Shown: positions 51,453 through 61,166, counted from the first letter of the stretch. The stretch is 64,000 nt of DNA from Acidimicrobiia bacterium (GCA_029263095.1 JAJCYA010000066.1:1-64000); one strand, 5' to 3'. A program made the numbers and translations. Notes: a model not told the origin generated them from the letters alone.

Positions 51453-53033
51453 ATGCGGTACGGGAAGACCACCTCGATTGTGGCGACGATGAGTCTCTTG
51501 CTTGCGGCGTGTGCCACCTCAGGCGATGACGCTGTTGTTGCCGATGAGGTTGCCGCGATCGTTGTTGAATCCACAGGGAGCACTCATACGCCGCCCACCG
51601 AGACGAGCGCTCCATCCATTGATCAGACCACCGAACAGGATGCGACACTCACCTACCCGATAGTGAGCACCGGCCAGAGCGCCTGCTACAGCGACACAGG
51701 GCAGGTCGTCGCTTGCCCCGCCGAAGGAGAGGAGTTCTTCGGCCAGGATGGGAACTACCTAGGCACCGAGGCCGCGTATTCCGACGGCGGCGATGGGACC
51801 GTCACCGACCTCGTCACGGGACTCGTGTGGCAACAGGATCCCGGGGAGAAGATGACCTACCGCGAAGCGGTCAGTTGGGTCGAGACGCTCGATCTGGCCG
51901 GCTACGACGATTGGCGGCTTCCGACGATCAAGGAGCTCTACTCGTTGATCGACTTCAGCGGGACCGATCCCAGTGGTTGTGAAACAGTGGCGGACTGTGA
52001 TGCCGTGCCGTTCATCGACACTGCCTTCTTTGCGTTCGAATACGGGGACACGACTGCCGGGGAGCGGGTCATCGATGCCCAATACCTGAGTTCCACCCTG
52101 TACGTCGATACGACGATGAACGGTGACGAGACTGTCTTTGGCGTCAACTTTGCCGATGGGCGGATCAAGGGCTACCCAATTGATGATCCGCGTGGTGGCG
52201 AGAAGGTCTACTTCGTGATCGCAGTGAGGGGCTCCGAAGCCTATGGGGAGAATCGACTCGTCGACAACGGTGACGGGACCGTGGACGATCTCGCCACAGG
52301 CCTTGTCTGGCAACAGTCCGATGATGGCGTGGCACGCGATTGGTCTGAGGCTCTCGGCTACTGTGAAACGCTCGACCTGGCGGGCTCGGACGACTGGCGG
52401 CTTCCCGCTGCCAAGGAGTTGCAGAGCATCGTCGACTACACGCGCTCACCCGATGCGACCGGCTCGGCGGCGATCGATCCGGTCTTCTCGGCCAGTGTGA
52501 TCATCGACGAGGCCGGCGCCGAGAATTATGGGTTCTACTGGTCGTCGACCACCCATGCCGCCCTGAGGGGTGGTATTGACGCGGTGTACGTTGTGTTCGG
52601 TGACGGGCTCGGCTGGATGCAGAGTCCGCAGGGTGATTCCCAGCTGCTCGATGTTCACGGGGCAGGTTCACAGCGGAGCGATCCGAAGCAGGGGGACTCT
52701 TCGGACTACCCAGCCGGTCGCGGTCCGCAGGGCGACGTGATCCGTATCGCGAACTTGGTGAGGTGCGTTGGCGGCGGCGCTATTGAGGTCACCTCCGGTG
52801 GCTTTGAGGCCATAGCCCCATCCCTCGAGGGTGTCTCCTCGGAGGAGGCGCCGAGCGAAGTCGGTACCGGTGGACCGTTGGCCGACGCCGCGGCGATCCT
52901 CGGGGTGAGCGAGCAGGTCCTCGTCGACGCCCTCGGACCTCCGGCACAACGCGAACCCGATCTGGCTGCTGCGGCGGCCATCCTTGGGGTGACCGAGGCT
53001 GAGCTCAGGGCGGCATTGCCACCCCCCGGGTAG
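51453..53033 (+). CDS. DUF1566-repeat lipoprotein
   Basis: Protein of 526 aa with a lipoprotein signal (SLLLAAC). Two DUF1566/Lcl repeats are clear: DLVTGLVWQQDPGEKMTYRE with DDWRLPTIKEL, and DLATGLVWQQSDDGVARDWS with DDWRLPAAKEL. DUF1566 domains are seen in surface and adhesion proteins. The C terminus has two short similar units (AAAILGVSEQVLVDALGPP and AAAILGVTEAELRAALPPP). ATG 51453 is chosen for AGAAGGAGG just upstream. Likely cell-surface; ligand unknown. Confidence 0.88.
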   Translation: MRYGKTTSIVATMSLLLAACATSGDDAVVADEVAAIVVESTGSTHTPPTETSAPSIDQTTEQDATLTYPIVSTGQSACYSDTGQVVACPAEGEEFFGQDGNYLGTEAAYSDGGDGTVTDLVTGLVWQQDPGEKMTYREAVSWVETLDLAGYDDWRLPTIKELYSLIDFSGTDPSGCETVADCDAVPFIDTAFFAFEYGDTTAGERVIDAQYLSSTLYVDTTMNGDETVFGVNFADGRIKGYPIDDPRGGEKVYFVIAVRGSEAYGENRLVDNGDGTVDDLATGLVWQQSDDGVARDWSEALGYCETLDLAGSDDWRLPAAKELQSIVDYTRSPDATGSAAIDPVFSASVIIDEAGAENYGFYWSSTTHAALRGGIDAVYVVFGDGLGWMQSPQGDSQLLDVHGAGSQRSDPKQGDSSDYPAGRGPQGDVIRIANLVRCVGGGAIEVTSGGFEAIAPSLEGVSSEEAPSEVGTGGPLADAAAILGVSEQVLVDALGPPAQREPDLAAAAAILGVTEAELRAALPPPG

Positions 53034-53099
53034 GGGAGTTCCTCGTGGTGCGGTGCGCGATGGGGCGGGTGTGTCGAGCGCCATCTAGCATCCGGCCGG

Positions 53100-53456
53100 A
53101 TGCGAGCTCTGCACGGGAACTGGTTCTACGTCGCTGTGATATCCAACGGCCTGGTTGGCCTGTGGGGTGTCGGACTGGTCGCGTTCAAGCGGTCCGTCAA
53201 CAGGGTGTTCAACTGGGCGACCGGTGCGGCGGTAGTAGCGATGCTTGTCCAGGTCGGGCTCGGACTCCTTGTCTATCGGCAGGGCTACAGGCCGACGAAC
53301 GATTTTCACCTCTTTTACGGCTTCGTGATTCTCTTTGCGTTCACGTTCGCTTACCTCTATCGAACCCAGATGAGCAAGCGACCGGCGTTGTCGTGGGGAT
53401 TGCTGCTGCTCTTTGTGATGGGACTCGGCCTGCGGGCCTGGTCGAATGTGAGTTAG
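53100..53456 (+). CDS. Small four-helix membrane protein
   Basis: Protein of 118 aa with four hydrophobic stretches (about 8-27, 38-58, 68-86 and 96-112) and short polar loops. It contains NDFHLFYGFV, a His at a helix start, which could bind a cofactor, but this is a guess. Not recognised. ATG 53100 has TAGCAT (53086-53091) 8 nt upstream. It precedes fabI by 8 bases and shares its transcript. Confidence 0.7.
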   Translation: MRALHGNWFYVAVISNGLVGLWGVGLVAFKRSVNRVFNWATGAAVVAMLVQVGLGLLVYRQGYRPTNDFHLFYGFVILFAFTFAYLYRTQMSKRPALSWGLLLLFVMGLGLRAWSNVS

Positions 53457-53464
53457 GAGGACTC

Positions 53465-54259
53465 GTGCTGCTCGAAGGAAAACGGCTCGTCATCACCGGA
53501 GTGCTCACCGATGACTCGATCGCCTGGCATACCGCCCGAATAGCTCTCGAACAGGGCGCCGAGATCTTGCTCACCGGCTTCGGCCGGGGAAGGCGGCTGA
53601 CGGAGCGGGCTGCGGTTCGGCTTCCGAGCACCCCCGATGTGGTTGAGCTCGATATCAACGATCCAGCTCACATGGACGCGCTCGTTGCCGATCTTGACGC
53701 CAGGTGGGGTGCCGTAGATGGAGCGTTGCACGCGATCGCCTTTGCTCCTGCAGATGCTCTGGGTGGAGCGTTCCTGGACACTCCAGCCGAGAGTGCGGCG
53801 ACCGCGTTTACGACGTCGGCCTTTTCCTACAAGACGCTCGCAGTCGGGCTTTTGCCGTTGATGAAAGAGGCGGGTGGAGGGTCGTTGGTCACTCTCGATT
53901 TTGACAACACGCAGGCCTGGCCGGCATACGACTGGATGGGAGTGGCCAAGTCGGCCCTGCAGTCGGTCACCCGGTATCTCGCTCGCGATCTGGGTGCTCA
54001 CAACATCAAGGTCAATGCGGTCTCGGCGGGGCCGCTTGGAACCGTTGCCGCCAAGAACGTCCCCGGATTCGCCCTGTTCGAAGACGTGTGGGCGGAGCGG
54101 GCTCCGCTCGGGTGGGATGCATCAGATCCCGGTCCGGTAGCCCGGATGGTCGCCGTGCTCCTCAGCGACTGGGCTCCGATGACATCGGGCGAAATCATTC
54201 ACGTCGACGGCGGCTTCCATGCGGTCGCCGCAGGGAGCGGACAGTCGGAACCGGAGTAG
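53465..54259 (+). CDS. fabI: Enoyl-[ACP] reductase, InhA-like FabI
   Basis: Protein of 264 aa. Near-identical blocks to mycobacterial InhA: LLEGKRLVITGVLTDDSIA at the N terminus, Tyr155 and Lys162 in YDWMGVAKSALQSV, and INVDGG-like IIHVDGGFH at the end. It reduces trans-2-enoyl-ACP with NADH in fatty acid elongation. The residue matching InhA Ser94 is alanine (HAIAF instead of HSIGF). GTG 53465 follows AGGAGG (53455-53460) directly. It lies 4 bases ahead of ddl. Confidence 0.94.
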   Translation: MLLEGKRLVITGVLTDDSIAWHTARIALEQGAEILLTGFGRGRRLTERAAVRLPSTPDVVELDINDPAHMDALVADLDARWGAVDGALHAIAFAPADALGGAFLDTPAESAATAFTTSAFSYKTLAVGLLPLMKEAGGGSLVTLDFDNTQAWPAYDWMGVAKSALQSVTRYLARDLGAHNIKVNAVSAGPLGTVAAKNVPGFALFEDVWAERAPLGWDASDPGPVARMVAVLLSDWAPMTSGEIIHVDGGFHAVAAGSGQSEPE

Positions 54260-54263
54260 GACA

Positions 54264-55277
54264 ATGGCACGCGTAGCGGTCTTTTTCGGCGGCAAGTCAG
54301 CGGAGCACGATGTGTCGTGCGTGTCAGTCGTTTCGACGCTCGCCGCTCTCGCCGAGATGGGTCACGAGACGATCGCAGTTGGGATCGACAGGGAGGGCAC
54401 GTTCCACTTGGCCGACCCGGGGCTTGATCCGCTGGTGGCCGCGGGACCGACCGTGTCAATCGAGGTTCCCGGTGGTCGATTGCGGTCGGACGCTGGAGTC
54501 GAGGAAGTGGATGTGGCGTTCCCAGTGCTGCACGGCCCCTTCGGCGAGGACGGGACCATTCAGGGGCTCTTTGAGATGGCGGGCCTCAGCTACGTCGGAT
54601 CGGGCGTGCTCGGGTCGGCGATCAGTATGGACAAGGACGTTGCCAAGCGTCTGTGTCGCGAGGCGGGTATTCCGATCGGTGAGTATCTCGTCGTACGCGG
54701 CCCGGACTTTCTCAGCGAGCCAGTATTGACCGCGGAGCGTGTCGGTGACGAACTGGGATTCCCGGTCTTCGTAAAGCCGGCCAACCTCGGCTCTTCTGTC
54801 GGGATCAGCCGCGCAGAGGATGAGGAGTCGCTCAAGGAGTCGATTCACGCCGCACTAGACCACGATCAGAAGCTTGTGATCGAGGCCGAGGTGCGTGGCC
54901 GCGAGATCGAGGTCGCGGTGCTCGAGGGACCACGTGCATCGGTCGCGGGCGAGATCGTCGTGGACGACGGCTGGTACACGTACGACGCCAAGTATCGCGA
55001 CGATGCGACACAGATCGAGGTTCCCGCCGAGTTGACTGAACCCGCCATGGAGACCGTTCGCACATTGGCCGGTCGGGCGTTCTCCGTTCTGGAGTGCCGG
55101 GGCCTGGCCCGCGTCGATTTCTTCTACGAGGAGGGTGGCCGCGGCTTCGTTCTCAACGAAGTGAACACCATGCCCGGGTTCACCCCTCGGTCGATGTTCC
55201 CCATGATGTGGGCGGCCTCGGGGATGTCCTACCCAGAGCTGTGCCACGAACTCGTCGCCCTGGCACTGCAGCGTTGA
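54264..55277 (+). CDS. ddl: D-alanine--D-alanine ligase
   Basis: Protein of 337 aa of the ATP-grasp family. FFGGKSAEHDVSCVSV is the N-terminal signature with the catalytic Glu; VFVKPANLGSSVGIS and the C-terminal VNTMPGFTPRSMFP follow. It makes the D-Ala-D-Ala dipeptide for peptidoglycan. ATG 54264 is 4 bases after the fabI stop with GGAGTAGGA as SD, so the two are co-translated. Insertions or lactate-type changes in the omega loop are not obvious (YTYDAKYRD). Confidence 0.95.
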   Translation: MARVAVFFGGKSAEHDVSCVSVVSTLAALAEMGHETIAVGIDREGTFHLADPGLDPLVAAGPTVSIEVPGGRLRSDAGVEEVDVAFPVLHGPFGEDGTIQGLFEMAGLSYVGSGVLGSAISMDKDVAKRLCREAGIPIGEYLVVRGPDFLSEPVLTAERVGDELGFPVFVKPANLGSSVGISRAEDEESLKESIHAALDHDQKLVIEAEVRGREIEVAVLEGPRASVAGEIVVDDGWYTYDAKYRDDATQIEVPAELTEPAMETVRTLAGRAFSVLECRGLARVDFFYEEGGRGFVLNEVNTMPGFTPRSMFPMMWAASGMSYPELCHELVALALQR

Positions 55278-55313
55278 CCCGACGGCGGTCGAGTCTCGCG
55301 GTCGGTCTCGCCT

Positions 55314-55547
55314 CTAGAGCTTGACGACCGGACAGGTGAGGGTGCGTGTGATTCCTTCGATAGCCTGGATCTTGGCAACAACGAGCTTGCCGAGTGAGTC
55401 GACATCTTCGGCGCTGGCGTGTACTACGGCGTCGTAGGGTCCGGTGACCGCCTGGGCCGCGTTCACGCCGTCGATCTTGTCTACCTCCATCGCGACCTGG
55501 GCGGCCTTACCCACCTCGGTCTGAATCAGCACGTACGCTTCGACCAT
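55314..55547 (-). CDS. Stand-alone Lrp/AsnC ligand-binding (RAM) domain protein
   Basis: Protein of 77 aa consisting only of the RAM domain (AYVLIQTEVGKAAQVAMEVD at the start, VTGPYDAVVHASAEDVDSLG in the middle) without the DNA-binding helix-turn-helix of full-length Lrp. Such proteins form decamers or dimers that bind amino acids; their role is unclear. GAGGAG lies ahead of ATG 55547 on the minus strand, with TATAGT (55571-55576) upstream as a likely -10 box. Confidence 0.85.
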   Translation of the reverse strand: MVEAYVLIQTEVGKAAQVAMEVDKIDGVNAAQAVTGPYDAVVHASAEDVDSLGKLVVAKIQAIEGITRTLTCPVVKL

Positions 55548-55755
55548 CTCACTCCTCTTTCAGGTGTCCGCGGACTATACCCGCGGCGCGTGGCGGCCGA
55601 TTGGCGGCGCAGGCGCACCCGTGACTTGGGGCTCGTCGGGCATTGAGGATCCGGCTGTGGAACGGCCGAATGCGGTCTGGCTGATCGACTGGCAAAACCG
55701 ATCACGCCGGCCGTACCCAGGCCACGCAGCGATGGCAATCGCGGCTGGTCCCGTC

Positions 55756-55971
55756 CTAGGCCCCGTCTGAACCGATTCGGACCGAGGAGGCGTAGTTCTT
55801 CTCTCCCTCTTCGGCCACCTCGAAGTTGATCCGCTGACCTTGGCGAAGAGTCCGGAAGATGCTTCCCTTCAGCGATCCCGGTCGGAGTAGGACTTCAGAT
55901 TGATCGGCGTCACTCACGACTACGCCGAATCCGGTCTTGGGGTCATAGACCCTGACGACTCCTTGTGCCAT
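55756..55971 (-). CDS. Divergent cold-shock-domain protein
   Basis: Protein of 71 aa. GVVRVYDPKTGFGVVVSDA resembles the first CSD strands, but RNP1 (KGFGFI) is degraded to KTGFGVVV, and the RNP2 aromatic residues (VFVHxS) are replaced by EVLLRPGSL. The end (LRQGQRINFEVAEEGEKNYASSVR) fits the last strands. It probably binds nucleic acid weakly or another ligand. ATG 55971 has only GGGAG as a weak SD. Confidence 0.65.
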   Translation of the reverse strand: MAQGVVRVYDPKTGFGVVVSDADQSEVLLRPGSLKGSIFRTLRQGQRINFEVAEEGEKNYASSVRIGSDGA

Positions 55972-56123
55972 TGAGAGAACTCCCGATTTGGACGAATTGG
56001 AGGCTAGTCGGGAGTCAGTGGCCGGTAGCGAGCGGTCGCTGGTCAGCATTCAGGACTCACTGGTCGGGTGTGAGGACCCCACATTGGTCCAGACCGAAGA
56101 GCACAGATGGTCGGGCGCCGGAC

Positions 56124-56312
56124 TCAGACCTTTTCGATCTTCCCGGCCTTGATGCACGACGTACAGACGCGCATTCGGCGCGAGTTGCTGCCGTGGCGGA
56201 CGCGGACGCGCTGGATGTTCGGCAGCCAACGGCGGCTGCTGCGCCGGTGGGAGTGGCTCACCTGCTTGCCGAACCACGGCTCTTTTCCGCAGACTTCGCA
56301 TCGATATGACAC
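56124..56312 (-). CDS. rpmB: 50S ribosomal protein L28
   Basis: Protein of 62 aa. [20 protein letters not shown] and the C-terminal [10 protein letters not shown] match L28 with the zinc-binding CxxC pairs (C+ form). Start is GTG 56312 (SYRCEVCG), with GAGGAGG about 11 nt upstream on the minus strand; the long open frame further upstream is the antisense of the fakA-like gene. Divergent from that gene across 84 bp. Confidence 0.95.
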   Translation of the reverse strand: MSYRCEVCGKEPWFGKQVSHSHRRSSRRWLPNIQRVRVRHGSNSRRMRVCTSCIKAGKIEKV

Positions 56313-56381
56313 GGGGAGGGACCTCCTCGGGAACGGCGAGAGGTTACCAGCGTTCGCGCGGAGCGCCAGATCGGCGCTCCG

Positions 56382-56387
56382 TATACT
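56382..56387 (+). promoter_or_regulatory. -10 box TATACT for the FakA-like gene
   Basis: TATACT lies 9 nt before ATG 56397, consistent with a leaderless mRNA that would carry the FakA-like/recG/rsmD/coaD genes. Confidence 0.55.
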
Positions 56388-56396
56388 CCGCGGGCG

Positions 56397-58046
56397 ATGT
56401 CGCCCAACCGACTCAGTCTCCGGCCCCAAGATCTCAAAGAGGTGCTCAACCGGTACCTCGATCGTCTCCGTGAGTACCGGGAGGCACTCAATCGCCTCAA
56501 CGTCTACCCGGTACCCGATGGCGATACCGGCACCAACATGACTCTGACCGTCGAGGCGGTCGTGGCCGAGGTCGAGGCGGCTGAGAGTATGGAGGAAGTT
56601 GCCTCGGCGTTGGCCCACGGGGCGCTCATGGGGGCTCAGGGCAACAGCGGAATCATTCTCAGCCAGATCCTCCGGGGTCTTGCCGATGCCTTCAGGAGCG
56701 CGGTGGATCTGGGCACGGCTCATCTCGTCGATGCCCTCGATCGGGCATCGGTGGCGGCGTACCAGGCCGTGGGCCGGCCTGTCGAGGGGACGATTCTGAC
56801 GGTCCTGCGTGAGGCCGCCGCCGCAGCTCAGGACACCGACACTCCCGAGGGCGAAGATCTGGCCGACCTGCTTCATCGGGTATATCGGCGCGCCGAAGTC
56901 TCGCTGCGGAATACTCCAGAGTTGCTCCCGGTACTCAAGGAGGCGGGAGTGGTGGATGCCGGGGGCGCCGGCTTCCTGCTCCTTCTCGTCGCGTTCCTCG
57001 AGGAGGTGACCGGGACCGAGGTGGCGCTTCCCGACGCCATCTTCGCTGCCGCCGCCGCCCGCCTCACACGACCGCTCGACGTCGAGCAGGAGGGACATCA
57101 GATCGCCGACCTCCGCTACGAGGTCATGTATTTGCTACGCGCCGACGACGAATCCACCGGGGACCTGCTCCGCGACGCCTGGTTCGACCTGGGCGATTCG
57201 ATCGTCGTGGTGGGGGGCGACGGAGTGTGGAATTGTCACATTCACACCGACGAGATCGGGCCCGCGGTCGAGGCGGGGATCGCCCTTGGCAAACCCGAAC
57301 GAATCAAGATCACCGATTTGCTCGATCAGGCCGCTGAGGAGGCCTTCCACCACGTATCGAATTACCAACCGCTTCCTGAGTTTGCTGATGCGGAGATCGG
57401 AGTCATCCCGGTGGCGGTGGGGGATGGCGTCGTTGGGCTGTTTCGCGATGCGGGAGCCCAGGGGATGGTGAGCGGGGGCCAGACGATGAATCCTTCGGTG
57501 CGCGACGTGCTCGAAGTCGTAAATGGAGTGGCTGCCGAGAACGTCATTGTGCTACCCAACAACAAGAACATCGTGCCGGTTGCGGAGCAACTCGATGCCC
57601 TCACGACAAAACGGGTGTATGTGGTACCGACGCGTTCGGTACCCGAAGGGTTGACGGCGATGTTCGCCTACCTCCCCGGGGGAGATCCGGACGCCACGGC
57701 AGCCGCCATGATGACCTCAATCGAGGACATGACCGGCGGCGAGGTCACACGGGCCATCCGCGACGCCACGACTCCTGCGGGGGCGATACGAGAGGGCGAT
57801 TGGCTCGGAATTGTCGCCGGGACGGTCCGTGTGATTGCCTCAGACTGCGTGGCGGCGGCGTTTGGGGCGCTGGATCGAATGGTGGACGGTGAGTCCGAAG
57901 TCGCCACGATCATCACGGGGGCCGAAGCCGATGAGGCGATAACAGAACAGATCACCTCCCGTATCGGGCAGTCCCATCCCGACCTGGCGATAGAAGTCGT
58001 CTTTGGGGGACAACCCCTCTACCCGTACCTTTTCGGAGTCGAGTGA
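56397..58046 (+). CDS. DAK2/DegV-type fatty-acid kinase catalytic protein (FakA-like)
   Basis: Protein of 549 aa. The N-terminal DhaL-like domain has [18 protein letters not shown] (metal-binding aspartates, near residue 37) and [20 protein letters not shown]. The C-terminal part (FHHVSNYQP, then [15 protein letters not shown]) is the FakA C-terminal domain. Homologues phosphorylate fatty acids bound to a FakB (DegV) protein; no degV gene is in view. The stop overlaps the recG start by GTGA, as in many Gram-positives. Confidence 0.92.
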   Translation: MSPNRLSLRPQDLKEVLNRYLDRLREYREALNRLNVYPVPDGDTGTNMTLTVEAVVAEVEAAESMEEVASALAHGALMGAQGNSGIILSQILRGLADAFRSAVDLGTAHLVDALDRASVAAYQAVGRPVEGTILTVLREAAAAAQDTDTPEGEDLADLLHRVYRRAEVSLRNTPELLPVLKEAGVVDAGGAGFLLLLVAFLEEVTGTEVALPDAIFAAAAARLTRPLDVEQEGHQIADLRYEVMYLLRADDESTGDLLRDAWFDLGDSIVVVGGDGVWNCHIHTDEIGPAVEAGIALGKPERIKITDLLDQAAEEAFHHVSNYQPLPEFADAEIGVIPVAVGDGVVGLFRDAGAQGMVSGGQTMNPSVRDVLEVVNGVAAENVIVLPNNKNIVPVAEQLDALTTKRVYVVPTRSVPEGLTAMFAYLPGGDPDATAAAMMTSIEDMTGGEVTRAIRDATTPAGAIREGDWLGIVAGTVRVIASDCVAAAFGALDRMVDGESEVATIITGAEADEAITEQITSRIGQSHPDLAIEVVFGGQPLYPYLFGVE

Positions 58047-60124
58047 GCGGCAACACGCTCGCCCAGCTGGCCGGCGTCGAGATCGAGCGGGTCAAAGGGC
58101 TGAGTGGCAAGCGCGGCGAAAAGCTCCGTAAGGCCGGCATCAGCACCGTTGCCGATCTGCTGCTGCATGTGCCGCGACGGTACGTCGATCGCAGTCGCAC
58201 TCTTCCCCTGTCTGACGTTCCACTCGACGAGGAGGTCACGGTCATCGGCACGGTCCAGAAGGTGTCCGTACGCCGTCCGCGGCGGGGCCTTGTGATTGTC
58301 GAGGCGACGATCTACGACCAGACGGGGCTGCTCAAGGCGGTGTGGTTCAACCAGGCGTTTCGCGAACGCCAATTGTCCGAAGGAACAGAAGTGGCGTTGT
58401 CGGGGACCATGTCGCGCTACCGAGGCACCCTGCAGATGCAGTCGCCCGATGCCGTCGTCTTGGAGCGAACGTCCGAATCGCTCGTCACCGGTCGAATCAT
58501 GCCTGTGCACTCGACCGTCGGGGGCGTTGGACCCGGGCACCTGCGTCGTGCCGTTCACTCCGCATTGTTGAAGGCGCACCCCATGACCGATCCTCTCCCG
58601 CTCGAGATGCGCAAACGGCTGGGACTGGTCGATCGGGATACCGCGATGGGAGACATCCATTTCCCCGAGGAGATCGAGGCCGCTGATTCTGCCCGAGCCC
58701 GCCTCGTGTTCGACGAGCTGTTCCGTCTCGAGGTCGCTTTGGCGGTCCGTAAGCATCGTCAGATCGATGAGGCGGAGGGGATTCCCCACGACATCGGTGG
58801 GGGCCTCGTTGCATCGTTCTTGGATGCACTTCCGTACGAACCGACGGGGGCACAGACGCGAGCCATCGATGAGATCCAGCGCGACATGGCAGCGCCACAC
58901 CCGATGCACCGGCTGCTGCAGGGAGAAGTCGGGTCGGGCAAGACGGTGGTGGCCATGGCCGGTCTGCTCACGGCGGTGCAAGGCGGCTATCAGGGAGCCG
59001 TCATGGCTCCCACAGAGGTTCTTGCCGACCAGCATCACATCGGACTTGCTCCGCTCGCGGAACTTGTCGGGGTGCGAATGGCGCTGCTTACGGGTTCATC
59101 GGCCGGACGAGAAGACACGCTGGCCGCCGCCGCCGCCGGGACCGTTGATGTGGTTGTTGGAACGCACGCTCTCATTCAGGAAGGAGTCACATTCGCCAAC
59201 CTGGGTGTGGCGGTGATTGATGAGCAGCACCGCTTTGGTGTACATCAGCGCGTTGAGCTGCGCGAAAAGGCGGCTGGGCGTCAGCCCGACATGCTCATCA
59301 TGACCGCCACGCCGATTCCACGGACGCTGTCGATGACCCTCTACGGCGATCTCGACGTCACGGTGCTCGACGAGATGCCCAAGGGCCGAACCCCGGTTGA
59401 TACCGAGGCGATCCCGTCGGATCCAGCTGCGCTCGAGGCCGTCTTTTCGATCATCCGATCTGAGGTCGAAGCCGGTAGACAGGCGTTCGTGGTGTGCCCG
59501 CTGGTGGAGGATTCACCAAAGCTCCAGGCCGCTTCGGCAACTGCCGAGCATGAACGGCTCTCTGCGATCCTTTCGGATCTCAGGGTCGAGTTGCTCCACG
59601 GTCAGATGAGGTCGGCCGACAAGGAATCCGTAATGGCCCGGATGAGGGCCGGGGAGATCGACGTGTTGGTTGCCACCACCGTGATCGAGGTCGGCATCGA
59701 TATCCAGAACGCAACGGTCATGGTCATTGAAGACGCGGACCGGTTCGGTTTGAGCCAACTCCATCAGCTCAGGGGCCGGGTCGGCAGGGGGGAGCATCCG
59801 GGCCGATGCCTACTCGTCGCCGACCCCACGACTCCCGAGGGAGAAAGGCGTATCGCAGCCATGGTTGCCACGACGGACGGCTTCCGGCTGGCCGAGGAGG
59901 ATCTACGGATCCGCGGTCAAGGAACCGTGTTCGGCGCTCGCCAGGCCGGCATTCCCGACCTCAAGCTCGCCGACGTATTGTCGGACATGGACACGCTCAT
60001 CGTGGCCCGGCGCGAGGCGTTCGATCTTGTCGCCAACGATCCCGACCTGCGGGATCACCATCCGATCGCCGACGAGACGTCCGCGCTGCTTGGCGGTTCC
60101 GAGGATTGGCTGTTCATCTCATGA
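58043..60124 (+). CDS. recG: ATP-dependent DNA helicase RecG
   Basis: Protein of 693 aa, normal for RecG. The N-terminal wedge domain (residues about 1-160, OB-fold VTVIGTVQKVSVRR) is followed by the helicase core: GEVGSGKTVVAMAG (Walker A), DEQHRFG (motif II), MTATPIPRTL (motif III), QLRGRVGRG (motif VI). It reverses stalled forks and branch-migrates Holliday junctions. GTG start overlaps the FakA-like stop; the stop overlaps rsmD by ATGA. Confidence 0.96.
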   Translation: MSGNTLAQLAGVEIERVKGLSGKRGEKLRKAGISTVADLLLHVPRRYVDRSRTLPLSDVPLDEEVTVIGTVQKVSVRRPRRGLVIVEATIYDQTGLLKAVWFNQAFRERQLSEGTEVALSGTMSRYRGTLQMQSPDAVVLERTSESLVTGRIMPVHSTVGGVGPGHLRRAVHSALLKAHPMTDPLPLEMRKRLGLVDRDTAMGDIHFPEEIEAADSARARLVFDELFRLEVALAVRKHRQIDEAEGIPHDIGGGLVASFLDALPYEPTGAQTRAIDEIQRDMAAPHPMHRLLQGEVGSGKTVVAMAGLLTAVQGGYQGAVMAPTEVLADQHHIGLAPLAELVGVRMALLTGSSAGREDTLAAAAAGTVDVVVGTHALIQEGVTFANLGVAVIDEQHRFGVHQRVELREKAAGRQPDMLIMTATPIPRTLSMTLYGDLDVTVLDEMPKGRTPVDTEAIPSDPAALEAVFSIIRSEVEAGRQAFVVCPLVEDSPKLQAASATAEHERLSAILSDLRVELLHGQMRSADKESVMARMRAGEIDVLVATTVIEVGIDIQNATVMVIEDADRFGLSQLHQLRGRVGRGEHPGRCLLVADPTTPEGERRIAAMVATTDGFRLAEEDLRIRGQGTVFGARQAGIPDLKLADVLSDMDTLIVARREAFDLVANDPDLRDHHPIADETSALLGGSEDWLFIS

Positions 60125-60696
60125 GGATCATTGCGGGAGCTGCAAAGGGGAGGATCTTGCAAGCCCCCAAGGGGCCGAAGACCCGCCCGATGATGGATCG
60201 TGCCAAGGAAGCGATTTTTTCGGCGCTATCCGGCGTCGTCGAGGATGCCGCCGTCCTCGATCTCTACGCAGGGTCGGGCAGCCTCGGTCTCGAGGCACTC
60301 AGTCGGGGAGCCCGGTCGGTGGTGTTCGTCGAATCTCGACGCGACGCGGTGCGGGTTCTCAGAGCGAACGTTGCCACCGTCGGCCTCGGTGGGAATGCGG
60401 TGTCGGCGAAGGTCGAGGACTTCCTCGGTCAGGGGACCGGCACCTTCGACCTCGCATTCGTTGACCCTCCGTACGAAGTACCACTACCGTCAGTGGAGGT
60501 GGTCCTCGGGCGCCTCGTCCGGTGGCTTGCCGACGACGCAACGGTCGTTGTACATCGTCGATCGGGGAGCGGTGAGATTCCGGGAATCCCGGGGCTCGCA
60601 CTGTTTGATCGACGGCGGTACGGCGACGCCGCGATCACCCGGTTCACCAAGGTTGGGCTCACGAAGACTCGGCATACGAAGGAGGCAAAGGCATGA
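60121..60696 (+). CDS. rsmD: 16S rRNA (guanine966-N2)-methyltransferase RsmD
   Basis: Protein of 191 aa. MRIIAGAAKGRILQAPKG is the usual N terminus; LDLYAGSGSLGLEALSRGA is the SAM-binding loop, and FVDPPYEVP contains the catalytic DPPY. ATG 60121 overlaps the recG stop (ATGA), which fixes the start. It is followed by coaD with another ATGA overlap, a common gene pair. Confidence 0.95.
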   Translation: MRIIAGAAKGRILQAPKGPKTRPMMDRAKEAIFSALSGVVEDAAVLDLYAGSGSLGLEALSRGARSVVFVESRRDAVRVLRANVATVGLGGNAVSAKVEDFLGQGTGTFDLAFVDPPYEVPLPSVEVVLGRLVRWLADDATVVVHRRSGSGEIPGIPGLALFDRRRYGDAAITRFTKVGLTKTRHTKEAKA

Positions 60697-61166
60697 CCAC
60701 AGCGCTTGTGCCAGGCAGCTTCGATCCGCCGACCCTCGGCCACATCGATGTGGTGAAGCGGTGCGCTTCGATCTTCGACAAGGTCGTCGTGGCCGTGGTC
60801 AGGAATCCGTCGAAGAACCCATGGTTTACCTCAGACGAACGCCAGGAGATGCTCGAGGAGCACTGCACGTGGCGCAATGTCGAGGTCGATTGCTTTGATG
60901 GCTTGCTCGTCGATTTTGCCAAGGCGGTCAATGCCAACGTGATCGTCAAGGGCCTGCGAGCCATGACGGACTTCGACTACGAGCTCCAATTAGCGCAGAT
61001 GAACAGGCATCTGTCGGGCATCGTCACAATGTTCGTTGCCACCAAGCCTGAACTCGGCTACCTCTCCTCCTCGCTCGTAAAGGAGGTGGCGCGGTTTGGC
61101 GGTGACGTCACCGCGCTGGTGCCCGATTCGGTCGCGGTGGCACTCAAGGAGAGGGCAGGATCGTGA
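60693..61166 (+). CDS. coaD: Phosphopantetheine adenylyltransferase
   Basis: Protein of 157 aa. PGSFDPPTLGHIDVVKR holds the TxGH nucleotidyl-transfer motif, and VKGLRAMTDFDYELQLAQMN and SLVKEVARFGGDV complete the active site. It catalyses the fourth step of coenzyme A synthesis. Overlaps rsmD and the following coiled-coil gene by four bases each. Confidence 0.96.
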   Translation: MTTALVPGSFDPPTLGHIDVVKRCASIFDKVVVAVVRNPSKNPWFTSDERQEMLEEHCTWRNVEVDCFDGLLVDFAKAVNANVIVKGLRAMTDFDYELQLAQMNRHLSGIVTMFVATKPELGYLSSSLVKEVARFGGDVTALVPDSVAVALKERAGS

